Positions 9,145 to 16,969 of a stretch of DNA of 34,172 nucleotides are shown piece after piece. Below the pieces are notes generated by a model, which ran no database searches, was not told the origin of the DNA, and worked only from the letters and a program-made list of their open reading frames with translations. Position 1 is the first letter of the stretch. The number at the start of each line of letters is the position of its first letter. Origin of the DNA: Candidatus Uhrbacteria bacterium (GTDB lineage Bacteria; Patescibacteriota; Patescibacteriia; JACQRZ01); assembly GCA_016186045.1 (NCBI GenBank), contig JACPMJ010000030.1, positions 1-34,172 on the forward strand, in the 5' to 3' direction. The translations under genes and the position numbers were made by a program.

Positions 9145-9173
9145 TTGACATGTGAACGATCGTCCACTATACT
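9145..9173 (+). promoter_or_regulatory. lexA promoter with SOS-box-like palindrome in the spacer
   Basis: TTGACA (9145-9150), a 17-nt spacer and TATACT (9168-9173). The spacer is almost all palindrome: GTGAACGATCGTCCAC (9152-9167), with one mismatched pair. It contains GAAC-N4-GTCC, one base from the Gram-positive-type LexA/DinR box GAAC-N4-GTTC. LexA bound there would block RNA polymerase, which is classic autoregulation. Confidence 0.7.
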
Positions 9174-9177
9174 GTAA

Positions 9178-9204
9178 TCAGTACTGAGAACTAAGTACTG
9201 ATAT
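9178..9204. repeat. AGTACT-type repeat in the lexA leader
   Basis: ATCAGTACTGAGAACTAAGT followed by ACTGAT is itself an inverted repeat and runs to the lexA ATG. It occupies the whole expected 5' leader. The ending TACTGATAT-ATG is shared with the nuclease gene at 227. Confidence 0.55.
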
Positions 9205-9783
9205 ATGCCCAGATCACCAATAGAATATCTTGCGGAACTTAAACTATTTTATCGAGAGGAGGCGCGCATGCCAAGCTTTTCAGAAATGCTCGGCCTGTTT
9301 GGCGTAAAATCAAAAAATGCGGTCTCACGCATTGTGCATGAACTTACACAGAACAAACTGATTCGCCGTGATACAAAGGGGCGGCTACTTCCCGGTCATT
9401 CTTTTCTTGGTATTAAAGTACTCGGTTTTATAGAAGCGGGATTTCCGGCGCCGGCGGAAGAACAGCTTGTGGATACCATTACACTGGATGAGTATCTCGT
9501 GCAAAATCATCGAGATACGTTTATGCTGAAGGTATCCGGAGACTCTATGATTGATGCGGGTATTCAACCTGGTGATTTAGTATTACTTGAGCGTGGCAGA
9601 GCGGCGCGGAATGGGGATATTGTCGTTGCGGAAATTGATCATCAGTGGACGATGAAATATTATGAAAAACGGAATGGCAAAGTGCGGCTGGTGCCGGCAA
9701 ACAAGCGGTATAAGGCGATCATTCCCAAAGAACGTTTGCTCATCTCTGGCGTTGTGATTGCCGTAGTTCGGAAATATCGGTGA
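9205..9783 (+). CDS. lexA: LexA repressor
   Basis: LexA represses DNA-damage genes and is inactivated by RecA-stimulated self-cleavage. The 192-residue protein has an N-terminal winged-helix domain (about 1-65). The cleavage site Ala78-Gly79 is in GFIEAGFPAPA, and the Ser-Lys dyad is S114 (VSGDSMIDAGI) and K151 (WTMKYYEK), all as in LexA/S24 peptidases. The promoter contains an SOS-box-like palindrome, which supports LexA over a phage repressor. The gene is flanked on both sides by AGTACT-type repeats. Among the nearby repair genes (uvrB, xseA, xseB) I see no comparable box, so its regulon is not visible here. Confidence 0.93.
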   Translation: MPRSPIEYLAELKLFYREEARMPSFSEMLGLFGVKSKNAVSRIVHELTQNKLIRRDTKGRLLPGHSFLGIKVLGFIEAGFPAPAEEQLVDTITLDEYLVQNHRDTFMLKVSGDSMIDAGIQPGDLVLLERGRAARNGDIVVAEIDHQWTMKYYEKRNGKVRLVPANKRYKAIIPKERLLISGVVIAVVRKYR

Positions 9784-9820
9784 AATCAGTACTCAGTACT
9801 CAGTACTCAGTTGTCAGTTC
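9783..9820. repeat. AGTACTC tandem repeat after lexA
   Basis: Directly after the lexA stop come three AGTACTC units and then AGTTGTCAGTT. The unit recurs at 31277-31311 and in altered form before lexA and before the gene at 227. Confidence 0.65.
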
Positions 9821-9833
9821 GCGGTTTACTTCC

Positions 9834-9862
9834 TTGCTCTTTTTTGTTTTCCTTGGTATAGT
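9834..9862 (+). promoter_or_regulatory. promoter of the three-small-gene operon
   Basis: TTGCTC (9834-9839), a 17-nt spacer and TATAGT (9857-9862). The -10 is good and the -35 partial. It lies 32 bp before the first small ORF. Confidence 0.55.
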
Positions 9863-9894
9863 AAAGAGAACGTAAGATTATTTTTTATTCCCAT

Positions 9895-10008
9895 ATGGCA
9901 AAGAAACCGTATATCAAAATAACAACCGGCATAAAACTGCCAAAGCTGAAACGGCATACAAAAAAAGCATCAGATAAAACTCTTATTCCCCGCAAACACA
10001 GACGGTAA
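9895..10008 (+). CDS. 37-residue highly basic protein
   Basis: This ORF is too short for the track. It reads MAKKPYIKITTGIK... and ends TLIPRKHRR, with 13 Lys/Arg in 37 residues and a single acidic residue. It follows a good -10 box and ends 1 nt before the ATG of the next gene, which strongly suggests a translated, coupled frame. Size and charge resemble small nucleic-acid-binding or ribosome-associated proteins, but I recognise no family. It is the first of three tiny genes ending at the terminator at 10557. Confidence 0.6.
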   Translation: MAKKPYIKITTGIKLPKLKRHTKKASDKTLIPRKHRR

Positions 10009-10009
10009 C

Positions 10010-10315
10010 ATGAAGGAATATATGGATGATTTTTTTCAGGTTCCTGAATTGGCAGATTGCACAGATGAACAGCGAGAGCGGATCATCGCGCTCTTTCTTC
10101 GTATGGTCCAAAACCGCGTGATTGTACGAATTTTGGATGCAAGCAATAAACAAGAACAGCAGGCTCTTGACAATCTTTTACAAATACAGGATACTGGAGC
10201 CATCAATGCGTTTCTTACAGAAAAAGGGCTTCCGAACATGGAGGATATGATCGTAGAAGAGGCTGTCGCATCAAAGTCAGAACTGACGCATCTTCTTACT
10301 GCAGTTCACATATAA
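10010..10315 (+). CDS. small acidic helical protein, possibly DUF5663-like
   Basis: This 101-residue protein is acidic and rich in predicted helix: a DEQRERIIALFLRMVQNRVI segment, a KQEQQALDNLL segment, and AINAFLTEKGLPNMEDMIVEE. This pattern resembles the DUF5663 proteins common in Candidate Phyla Radiation genomes, recalled from general knowledge and not verified. The function of that family is unknown. It starts 1 nt after the preceding 37-residue gene and ends 6 nt before the next, so all three are probably one transcript. A partnership between the very basic and the acidic protein is possible, but only inferred from adjacency and charge. Confidence 0.65.
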   Translation: MKEYMDDFFQVPELADCTDEQRERIIALFLRMVQNRVIVRILDASNKQEQQALDNLLQIQDTGAINAFLTEKGLPNMEDMIVEEAVASKSELTHLLTAVHI

Positions 10316-10321
10316 ACACAT

Positions 10322-10528
10322 ATGGAAACATGGCCATCAAAACAACCGGAAAAAATGCCGCATACTGATGCGGTTCTGCAGGCAATGGAAAAAAAGTGCG
10401 CGCAAGATGAAGCGCGTCTCTCTGAAAAGTTTGTGGGATGGGACATGACGCATACTCGCGGACTTCTTGCGCAAACATATTCGGAGGTATTTACGCATGC
10501 AAAAGACATTCTTGAGGGAAAAACGTAA
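10322..10528 (+). CDS. small hypothetical protein
   Basis: This 68-residue soluble protein begins METWPSKQPEKMPHTDAV and ends in a probable helix (LLAQTYSEVFTHAKDILEG). It has no signal peptide, membrane segment or motif that I recognise. The start is 6 nt after the preceding stop with no Shine-Dalgarno site, which suggests coupled translation in the small-gene operon. The terminator at 10557 follows. Confidence 0.6.
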   Translation: METWPSKQPEKMPHTDAVLQAMEKKCAQDEARLSEKFVGWDMTHTRGLLAQTYSEVFTHAKDILEGKT

Positions 10529-10556
10529 AGCGATGTTCGCATGTTGAAATTTTTAG

Positions 10557-10585
10557 AAAAATCGCCCCGAAAAGGCGATTTTTTT
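10557..10585 (+). terminator. rho-independent terminator
   Basis: AAAAATCGCC pairs with GGCGATTTTT around CCGAAAA, followed by further Ts. It ends the small-gene operon. Confidence 0.85.
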
Positions 10586-10591
10586 ATTCCA

Positions 10592-10620
10592 TTCATCGTC
10601 CATAAAAAATGTGCTATACT
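10592..10620 (+). promoter_or_regulatory. extended -10 promoter of the glycosyltransferase operon
   Basis: TGCTATACT gives an extended -10 (TATACT 10615-10620). A weak -35, TTCATC (10592-10597), is 17 nt upstream. The expected leader is about 34 nt. Confidence 0.6.
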
Positions 10621-10660
10621 ATATACAATGGTAGGATACATTTTTTAACACGCATTTTTT

Positions 10661-12013
10661 ATGGCACGTTCATTAAAGAAGGCCTGGGTCATTGCCGTTG
10701 ATATGGGATATGGTCACCAGCGAGCCGCATATCCGCTGAAAGATATTGCGTATAAGGGCATCATTACCATGAATACCTATGAGGGAGTTCCCGCGGAGGA
10801 AAAGAAGGTATGGAAGCAGAGCCGCGAAGGGTATGAGCTCATTTCTCGTATTCAGGCAAAGTCATCAATAGGTCGCATACTATTTGATCTTTTTGACAAA
10901 ATTCAAGAAATTCCATCTTTTTATCCTCGCAGGGATATGTCACGAGCAAATCTTCAGCTCATGCATACGTATCATATGATAGAAAAAGGCGGAGTAGGGA
11001 AACATCTGTTTACAAAAGTATTGACACAAAATCCCAAGATTCCCTTGCTTGCTACATTTTTTCTTGCGGCATTCGCGGCGGAATTTTATGGATATGAGGG
11101 AGAGATTTATTGCCAGGTGTGCGATACGGATTTGAGTCGCACCTGGGTGCCCCGCGATCCCAAGCGCAGTAGGATCAAGTATCTCGCGCCAAATCCACGG
11201 GTCGTTGAGCGGCTCAAGCTCTATGGCGTAAAACCGGAAAATATTTTTCTCGTGGGTTTTCCTTTGCCAAAGGAAAATATCGGCGGACCGGGCATGTGTA
11301 TTTTGCGTAAGGACATAGGCGCGCGGCTGGTCAATCTGGATCCTCAAAACCACATGTTGCATAAATTTGGACATATTATCCAGTATCATCTTGGCAAAAA
11401 ATATGTTCCAAAACGTTCCACACATCCGCTCACCATTACATTCGCGGTAGGTGGAGCGGGGGCGCAATCGGATTTGGGCGTGAATATTATGAAAAGTTTG
11501 CGGCAGAGAATTTTAGATCATGGTATCAGACTCAATGTGGTCGCGGGCGTGCGAGAGGAGGTATACAAACAATACAAAAACGTGATCAAAGAACTTCGGC
11601 TTGAACGGGAGTATGGGAAACATGTATGTATTTTGTATGAAAAAACAAAGACAGAATATTTTGTAACATTTAATGAGATGCTTCGGACTACGGATATCCT
11701 TTGGACAAAGCCGTCGGAGCTCTCATTTTATACGGCGCTTGGACTTCCTATTATCATGGCGCCGTCGGTAGGGTCGCAGGAGGATTTCAATCGTATTTGG
11801 CTGAAGACAATTGGCGGTGGCATTAGTCAGGATGATCCGCGGTATACGGATGAGTGGCTTTTTGACTGGATAAAAAACGGTTGGCTCGCCCGTGCCGCAC
11901 TCAATGGATTTTCAAACGCGGAGATTATGGGAACGTATGAAATCGAGAATTTACTTTTTCATAAAGGATATGAGCTCAAGGATTTTGAAGGTAAGCCCGT
12001 AGTGACGATCTAA
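10661..12013 (+). CDS. GT-B fold glycosyltransferase-like protein (MGDG synthase/MurG type)
   Basis: The 450-residue protein has two features of GT-B enzymes. An N-terminal Gly-rich loop, VDMGYGHQRAAYPL (residues 14-27), resembles the GGGH-type acceptor loop of MGDG synthases and MurG. A C-terminal nucleotide-sugar region reads TKPSELSFYTALGLPIIMAP and is followed by GSQEDFNRIWL. The N-terminal loop departs from the usual GGGH, so donor and acceptor are uncertain. No clear membrane span is present; a hydrophobic stretch (PLLATFFLAAFAA, about 127-139) may lie against the membrane. It heads an operon with a small membrane protein and a membrane-anchored glycosidase, which points to cell-envelope glycan or glycolipid work. 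Confidence 0.7.
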   Translation: MARSLKKAWVIAVDMGYGHQRAAYPLKDIAYKGIITMNTYEGVPAEEKKVWKQSREGYELISRIQAKSSIGRILFDLFDKIQEIPSFYPRRDMSRANLQLMHTYHMIEKGGVGKHLFTKVLTQNPKIPLLATFFLAAFAAEFYGYEGEIYCQVCDTDLSRTWVPRDPKRSRIKYLAPNPRVVERLKLYGVKPENIFLVGFPLPKENIGGPGMCILRKDIGARLVNLDPQNHMLHKFGHIIQYHLGKKYVPKRSTHPLTITFAVGGAGAQSDLGVNIMKSLRQRILDHGIRLNVVAGVREEVYKQYKNVIKELRLEREYGKHVCILYEKTKTEYFVTFNEMLRTTDILWTKPSELSFYTALGLPIIMAPSVGSQEDFNRIWLKTIGGGISQDDPRYTDEWLFDWIKNGWLARAALNGFSNAEIMGTYEIENLLFHKGYELKDFEGKPVVTI

Positions 12014-12031
12014 CTATTTTTCATTATCCGT

Positions 12032-12298
12032 ATGTTTAGAGCCATTGAAAAGAAAATGAACGGCATCATTAATCATTTATTTTTATTTGGCCTCCTCTCT
12101 GTGCTTGTTGGCATGCTTGTCATGCTTAATGAACTCATGTTACGGATATTCATTGGATTTATATTTTTCTTTATCGCGTACATCGCGCTTCTCATCGCAT
12201 ATAAATTGCAGGGAATACGCGATATTTTTGAACGATTTGGCGGCGTTGCCCATGCTTCTCATGAATGTAAAACATGCGTTCCAAAAAAGAAAAAATAA
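12032..12298 (+). CDS. small membrane protein with two transmembrane segments
   Basis: This 88-residue protein has two hydrophobic spans (about 13-33 and 36-58) and a positively charged C-terminal tail (CKTCVPKKKK). By the positive-inside rule both ends probably face the cytoplasm. Two cysteines in CKTC could bind metal or form a disulfide. It begins 18 nt after the glycosyltransferase and overlaps the glycosidase start by 25 bp, so translation is probably coupled. No family is recognised; a scaffold for its envelope neighbours is one possibility. Confidence 0.7.
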   Translation: MFRAIEKKMNGIINHLFLFGLLSVLVGMLVMLNELMLRIFIGFIFFFIAYIALLIAYKLQGIRDIFERFGGVAHASHECKTCVPKKKK

Positions 12299-13302
12299 CA
12301 TGCGTCCGGCCGCGGCGAATGTGGTGGAAAAAATTTCTCAAGGGGAGTATCTGGTTGTGTGCCCTTGTTTTTATTGTATTGAATTTTCCGGCACAAAAAG
12401 TTTCTGTGCCAACGAACTTTGGCGTAACATTCAGTCCATGGCAGGCCACCAGTTTTGGTCTTGACTGGAAGGAAACATACATCGCACTCCTTGATGATCT
12501 TGGTGTGCGTCTTTTTCGTCTGTCCGCTTATTGGGATATGATCGAGATAGAGGATAATACATATACTTTCGAAGAGATGGATTTTCAGCTTGATGAGGCG
12601 GAAAAACGCGGCGCAAAAGTCATTTTAGCGGTAGGAAGAAAACTTCCGCGCTGGCCTGAGTGCCATGATCCAAAATGGATACAGGGACTGTCGCGTGCCG
12701 GTATTGAGCGTGAGGCGTTAGAGCAAGTTCGGCAAGTAGTCCTACGTTATCGGAATCATCCGGCGGTGGCGCGCTGGCAGGTGGAAAATGAATTATTTTT
12801 CCCTTTTGGCATCTGTCCGAACTTTTTAGGAATAGATTCGCTGAAACGCGAGGTGGCGCTGGTACGATCGCTCGATTCGCGGCCTATCGTGGTAACCGAT
12901 GCCGGCGAGTGGACGGCGTGGTTTCCCGCGGCGCTCTATGGAGATATTTTAGGATCAAGTCTCTACCGCGAGGCGTGGAATACGTACTTAGGAAATATTC
13001 CATTCCCTGTTACGCCCGGGTATTATCAACTAAAAAACAATCTTATCCTCAAGCCGCTTGGCAAACAGGTGATCTTTACGGAACTTCAGGCGGAGCCGTG
13101 GGGGCCGAAGGGCGTTCAAGAAATGACAAATGCCGAAATGCTCCAGTATATGCCGATACAAAAAATACAAAATAACATCCGATTTGCTCGCGCGGTCGGA
13201 TTTAATGAGGTCTATCTATGGGGAGGTGAGTGGTGGTACGCACTCAAAAAACACGGTGAGTCGTCGGTCTGGGATGCGATGAGGGAGGTGTATCAGAATT
13301 AG
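12274..13302 (+). CDS. membrane-anchored clan-A-type glycoside hydrolase
   Basis: The 342-residue protein has a basic N terminus and one membrane anchor (about 22-38, KGSIWLCALVFIVLNFP), then a TIM-barrel-like domain. The likely acid/base is E173 in WQVENELFFP, since clan GH-A enzymes carry Asn-Glu at the end of strand 4. The likely nucleophile is E270 in IFTELQAEPWG on strand 7. LWGGEWWY near residue 310 would be the strand-8 tryptophan region. The specific GH family is not clear. The active domain should sit outside the cytoplasmic membrane and trim surface glycans, in keeping with the upstream glycosyltransferase. The stop codon overlaps the left arm of palindrome C. Confidence 0.75.
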   Translation: MRSKKEKITCVRPRRMWWKKFLKGSIWLCALVFIVLNFPAQKVSVPTNFGVTFSPWQATSFGLDWKETYIALLDDLGVRLFRLSAYWDMIEIEDNTYTFEEMDFQLDEAEKRGAKVILAVGRKLPRWPECHDPKWIQGLSRAGIEREALEQVRQVVLRYRNHPAVARWQVENELFFPFGICPNFLGIDSLKREVALVRSLDSRPIVVTDAGEWTAWFPAALYGDILGSSLYREAWNTYLGNIPFPVTPGYYQLKNNLILKPLGKQVIFTELQAEPWGPKGVQEMTNAEMLQYMPIQKIQNNIRFARAVGFNEVYLWGGEWWYALKKHGESSVWDAMREVYQN

Positions 13303-13476
13303 ATTCGGAGGGTTTTAAAATTTTACAGAGCTCCGATTCAAAGAAATACTGCGTGTCTCATAACGTAAAAATCAAAACTCCTCGCTTTGCTCCTCAAACA
13401 GTTGATTTTTACTACTCATCACGCGTATTTCTTATTGAATCTCCGCTAGTGTAAAATTTTAAAACCCTCAGAATCT
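13301..13476. repeat. type C palindromic element (176 bp)
   Basis: This long imperfect palindrome fills the gap between convergent genes. Outer arms AGATTCGGAGGGTTTTAAAA and TTTTAAAACCCTCAGAATCT pair, as do later blocks GATTCAA..AGAAATAC and GTATTTCTTATTGAATC, then CGTAAAAATCAA and TTGATTTTTAC. The tip on the minus strand is TGAGGAG-CAAAGC-GAGGAGTT without its final bases, a motif shared with palindrome D. The left arm starts within the TAG stop of the glycosidase. It could work as a two-way terminator. Confidence 0.75.
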
Positions 13477-13487
13477 CTGTAGTTATT

Positions 13488-14651
13488 CTATGCAACCCAG
13501 TAAAACTGAATAAACATAAGACTGAAAAGTGAGAGAAAGAGTGTAGATAAAAAAAGAGTGACAAAAAGCGTTTGCGGACGCTGAAATGTTTTTCCAGCGG
13601 CGATAAAAAGTGGAAATGCGACAAACATATATCGCGCCATACTCAAAAGGCTTCCGCTGAGAAGCGGAATGGCGAGAAGTCCCGCGCTAAAAAGCGCGAG
13701 AGGTTTTGATGTTTTGAACCATGTAAAGATAATCCCCGCAATAAATAAAATAAAAAATGTTACGTCGATCCAGCGCGTGGCAAGCGGCATGGGATTGTTT
13801 GGATCCGCGACAAGAGAAAATTCTTGAATATACTCCTGAAATTTTGAAGCAATAGAGGCGGGAAAAAAGCTTGCATTTCTTTGCCATGCTCCTTGGCCAT
13901 TCAAAAAAAGAAGCGGATCGCCGAATATCATCCATTGATATCCGAGAAAAAGAAAAAATCCAAGCGGCATGAGGAGAAAAAGAAGTGTTTTTTTACTGAA
14001 CAGTGCGCGTAAAGAATATCCATGCTGTGTGGCGTATTCCAGTGCGAGCGCGGGTATGATAGCGAGTCCGGTAACGCGTGTCGCGGTGAGAAGCGCTACG
14101 CAAAGCGTCGCGAGAAGCCAGCGGCGTGATCGTGCGCAGTGAAACGCGGCGAGTGAGAGGAAGATAAAAAGAGACTCCGTGTATATCGAAATAAGAAAAA
14201 ATGAGACAGGGAATGCGAGGAAGAAAAAAATACTTCGCCATGCAGTTTGTTCACCATATTCTTTTTTTGCAAAAAGAAATAATAACCAGCACGAGAAAAG
14301 AGCGAATATCGTCGATACACAGATGCCGGCTATTGCTCCGTTTCCTCCGGTAAAAAAACTTGCGAATTTCACAATCAGCGGATACAGTGGAAAGAAGACG
14401 ATATTTGATCGCTTACCCTCTTGAAAAAAATAGCCCTTTTCTACCACGGTAAGATACCAGTTTGCGTCAAAACGTTGCCAGTAATTTTGCGGGAATTGTC
14501 CATGTGCCAAAAAATCATATTTTTGTTCCAACCCCTCATAGGACTTATCCGGAGATAAGATGACACGTTTTGTGTTAATATATGCAAAGACCTGCATAGT
14601 GAGAAACCATGCACAAAAGAGGAGTGTGAGAGTGGTAAGTTGTTTTTTCAT
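13488..14651 (-). CDS. PIG-V-like mannosyltransferase, multi-pass membrane protein
   Basis: This 387-residue integral membrane protein has about 9-11 hydrophobic segments and a short cytoplasmic N terminus. The first large outside loop carries the acidic/aromatic signature RFDANWYLTVVEKGYFF, and FFPLYPLIVKFAS follows. Both are typical of PIG-V-type (GT-C, polyprenol-phosphate-mannose dependent) transferases. The Asp of RFDANWY would be catalytic. It probably adds a sugar to a lipid or protein on the outer face of the membrane. It is divergent from xseA across only 16 bp. On the minus strand TATACT stands 6 nt before its ATG, so its mRNA may be leaderless. Fold is well supported; donor and acceptor are inferred. 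Confidence 0.75.
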   Translation of the reverse strand: MKKQLTTLTLLFCAWFLTMQVFAYINTKRVILSPDKSYEGLEQKYDFLAHGQFPQNYWQRFDANWYLTVVEKGYFFQEGKRSNIVFFPLYPLIVKFASFFTGGNGAIAGICVSTIFALFSCWLLFLFAKKEYGEQTAWRSIFFFLAFPVSFFLISIYTESLFIFLSLAAFHCARSRRWLLATLCVALLTATRVTGLAIIPALALEYATQHGYSLRALFSKKTLLFLLMPLGFFLFLGYQWMIFGDPLLFLNGQGAWQRNASFFPASIASKFQEYIQEFSLVADPNNPMPLATRWIDVTFFILFIAGIIFTWFKTSKPLALFSAGLLAIPLLSGSLLSMARYMFVAFPLFIAAGKTFQRPQTLFVTLFLSTLFLSLFSLMFIQFYWVA

Positions 14652-14667
14652 GTTTTTAGTATAACAT

Positions 14668-15930
14668 ATGGAAGGATTACTTCAGCCTATATTTAGCGTT
14701 TCAGAATTTATTGAGTATGTCAATATCGCCCTTGGCGGCCGTCAGGTGACGGTAGAGGGTGAGATTGCGTCTTTTCGCATAAGCCAAGGAAAGTGGGTCT
14801 TTTTTGATCTCAAAGATGATCAGAGTATTGTCAATTGCTTTTCCATAGCATACCGCCTTTTATGCGCGCTTGAGGATGGGATGCAGGTGCGAGTTACTGG
14901 CACTCCGCGTGTGCATCCAAAAAGTGGAAAGTTTAGTATTACCGCGGATCGTATTGAGCTTGCGGGTATTGGTTCACTCAAACGGGCGTTTGAACTGACA
15001 AAAGCGAAACTTGAAAAAGAAGGGATATTTGCGCCGGAACGTAAACGCGCATTGCCGCGTTTTCCTTCTCGTATCGGCTTGATCGCATCGCGTGAGTCAG
15101 CGGCATATACGGATTTTATGCGGATTATGGCGGAGCGATGGGGCGGATGCGAGATTTTACTTATGCATGTGCATGTGCAGGGTGAGCAGGCGGTACAGGA
15201 TATCGTTTCCGCAATACAATATTTTAATGAAAATGATACCGGTATTGAGACGCTCGCGCTTATTCGCGGCGGAGGGAGCATGGAAGACTTGCAGGCGTTT
15301 AATACGGAGGGCGTGGCGCGCGCGATATTTGGTTCGCGTATTCCGCTTGTATCTGGTATCGGACACGAACGTGATGAGACGCTTTCTGATTACGCGGCGG
15401 ATGTACGTGCGGCGACACCCACGCACGCGGCCGCGCTTATCGTGCCGGACAGGCAAGAAATCTTAAGGATCATAGATGCCAATAGTATATATATGGAGGA
15501 GTCGATGAAAAATGAAATAAACAGACAAAAACAGCGGATAGAATTTGGCATACAAGTTATTCAGCGGGTTTTTTCTGCTCACATCCATGCATTCCACGCC
15601 TTGGTCGAGCATTTGTATGCAGATATGCGCGCATACGAAATACGTTTAAAGCATATGGGCGCATCGCTATATGATCAGCAAAATCTCTTTATCATGCGCA
15701 TGGAACAGAAAATAAAGGATGCAAAAAACAATCTCCTTTCCTTTGAAAGAAATATGGGGAATATGAATCCGCTTATGGTATTAAAACGTGGGTATGGCAT
15801 TATCAGAAAAAAAGGAAGAGCTATCTCTCATATACAAGACGTGTCAGTTGGCGACCGTATAGATATTCAGCTTTCCGATGGGACGTTACCCGCGACTGTT
15901 TCTTCGCCGCAAGGGACATTGTCATTGTAG
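14668..15930 (+). CDS. xseA: exodeoxyribonuclease VII large subunit
   Basis: XseA is the catalytic subunit of exonuclease VII, which degrades single-stranded DNA to oligonucleotides. The 420-residue protein has an N-terminal OB-fold (about 5-100, VTVEGEIASFRIS), the catalytic region with LIRGGGSMEDLQAFNTE and SGIGHERDETLSDYAADVRA, a long helical stretch (about 265-370) that binds XseB, and a C-terminal segment with LKRGYGIIRKKGR. Its partner xseB lies 182 bp downstream, behind a palindromic repeat and its own promoter. No RBS is visible at this ATG, and only 16 bp separate it from the divergent membrane gene. Confidence 0.96.
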   Translation: MEGLLQPIFSVSEFIEYVNIALGGRQVTVEGEIASFRISQGKWVFFDLKDDQSIVNCFSIAYRLLCALEDGMQVRVTGTPRVHPKSGKFSITADRIELAGIGSLKRAFELTKAKLEKEGIFAPERKRALPRFPSRIGLIASRESAAYTDFMRIMAERWGGCEILLMHVHVQGEQAVQDIVSAIQYFNENDTGIETLALIRGGGSMEDLQAFNTEGVARAIFGSRIPLVSGIGHERDETLSDYAADVRAATPTHAAALIVPDRQEILRIIDANSIYMEESMKNEINRQKQRIEFGIQVIQRVFSAHIHAFHALVEHLYADMRAYEIRLKHMGASLYDQQNLFIMRMEQKIKDAKNNLLSFERNMGNMNPLMVLKRGYGIIRKKGRAISHIQDVSVGDRIDIQLSDGTLPATVSSPQGTLSL

Positions 15931-15956
15931 GTATGGGGTGTTGCAAAGCTCCCACC

Positions 15957-16005
15957 TTGTCATTCCGACCCATCCGCCAGCTGGCGGAGTCGGTCGGGAT
16001 GACAC
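15957..16005. repeat. GTCATTCCGACC palindromic repeat between xseA and xseB
   Basis: GTCATTCCGACC and GGTCGGGATGAC form a 12-bp stem around CCGCCAGCTGGCGG, itself a hairpin. It may end the xseA transcript. The following CCTCCACGGAGTTTATCC segment is shared with 3222-3245. Confidence 0.7.
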
Positions 16006-16065
16006 GTACCTCCACGGAGTTTATCCTGAGTACTCCAGACTGTTCAAAAATTGTCATCCTCATAC

Positions 16066-16093
16066 TTGCTTTTTCATAAAAAAAGGGTACAAT
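16066..16093 (+). promoter_or_regulatory. promoter of xseB-lemA-TPM operon
   Basis: TTGCTT (16066-16071), a 16-nt spacer and TACAAT (16088-16093), 20 bp before the xseB ATG. Confidence 0.55.
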
Positions 16094-16112
16094 AGAGATA
16101 CATATAAAACGT

Positions 16113-16358
16113 ATGGCGCAAAAAAAAGACAACCAATCATTTCAGCAGGCATTTACGGAATTTGAGGCACTCGTGAAAGAATTTGAAAAAGGAGATATGG
16201 ATCTGGATGAGAGTCTAAAAAAATTCGAGCAAGGACTCACGCTCGCGTCTTTTTGCAAAGAAAAAATACAGGATATGGAGCAGAAGGTCACGGAAATAAA
16301 AAAGAAATTTCAACTAAATCATTCATCTGCGCAAACGGAGATGGATGAAGATATTTAA
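16113..16358 (+). CDS. xseB: exodeoxyribonuclease VII small subunit
   Basis: XseB is the small helical-hairpin subunit of exonuclease VII; several copies bind the helical part of XseA. The 81-residue protein has the full family pattern: FEALVKEFEKGDMDLDESL, then KKFEQGLTLASFCKEKI and QDMEQKVTEIKKK. It has its own promoter and is followed after 20 bp by lemA, probably in the same transcript although the functions differ. Confidence 0.94.
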   Translation: MAQKKDNQSFQQAFTEFEALVKEFEKGDMDLDESLKKFEQGLTLASFCKEKIQDMEQKVTEIKKKFQLNHSSAQTEMDEDI

Positions 16359-16378
16359 TTTATAGAAAGTGCACGCAT

Positions 16379-16954
16379 ATGACAAAAGGATCGAAGATGT
16401 TTCTTATTCTTGGAGCGGTTGTAGTGATTGTAGGCATTGCCGCATTCGGGTCGTATAACAGTCTTGTCGGCAGTCAGGAGGGAGTAAAAAACAAATGGGC
16501 GGATGTGCAGACGCAATATCAGCGTCGTATTGATCTCATTCCGAATCTTATGGAGACGGTAAAGGGATCCGCTGAATTTGAACAGTCAACGTTACAGGCG
16601 GTGGTGGAGGCGCGAAGCGCGTGGGCAAAAGCCGCTTCCGGGACCATCAATGAGCAGGTACAGGCGGCGGGAGGATTTGACTCCGCGCTCTCACGGCTCT
16701 TAGTAACGGTAGAGGCATATCCACAATTAAAAAGTACGGAGGCATACCGTGATTTTATGACTCAGCAAGAGGGGACGGAAAATCGTGTTGCGGTTTCACG
16801 AAGAGATTTTAATGACGCGGTACGGGGATATAATACGCTTGTTCGCCGCTTTCCCTCAAATATCATAGCTGGCATTTTTGGATTTCAAAAAATGGATTCA
16901 TTCAAAGCGGATGAGGGCGCACAAAAAGCTCCTAAGGTGGATTTCACGAAGTAA
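16379..16954 (+). CDS. lemA: LemA family membrane protein
   Basis: LemA-family proteins have one N-terminal membrane span followed by a long helical bundle outside the membrane; their exact role is unknown. Here the span is about residues 7-27 (MFLILGAVVVIVGIAAFGSY). The family signature follows as VKNKWADVQTQYQRRIDLIPNL, with Y..L near QLKSTEAYRDFMTQQEGTEN and the Arg/Phe-rich ARRDFNDAVRGYN-type block (SRRDFNDAVRGYNTLVRRFP). At 191 residues it has the usual length. It lies 15 bp before a TPM-domain gene, a pairing seen in many bacteria, so a joint envelope function is likely. Confidence 0.94.
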   Translation: MTKGSKMFLILGAVVVIVGIAAFGSYNSLVGSQEGVKNKWADVQTQYQRRIDLIPNLMETVKGSAEFEQSTLQAVVEARSAWAKAASGTINEQVQAAGGFDSALSRLLVTVEAYPQLKSTEAYRDFMTQQEGTENRVAVSRRDFNDAVRGYNTLVRRFPSNIIAGIFGFQKMDSFKADEGAQKAPKVDFTK

Positions 16955-16969
16955 ATTTAAAATAAAAAA

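Noticed and set aside
14660-14665. TATAAC as the -10 box of xseA
   Set aside because: It ends only 2 nt before the ATG, so transcription would start inside the coding region.
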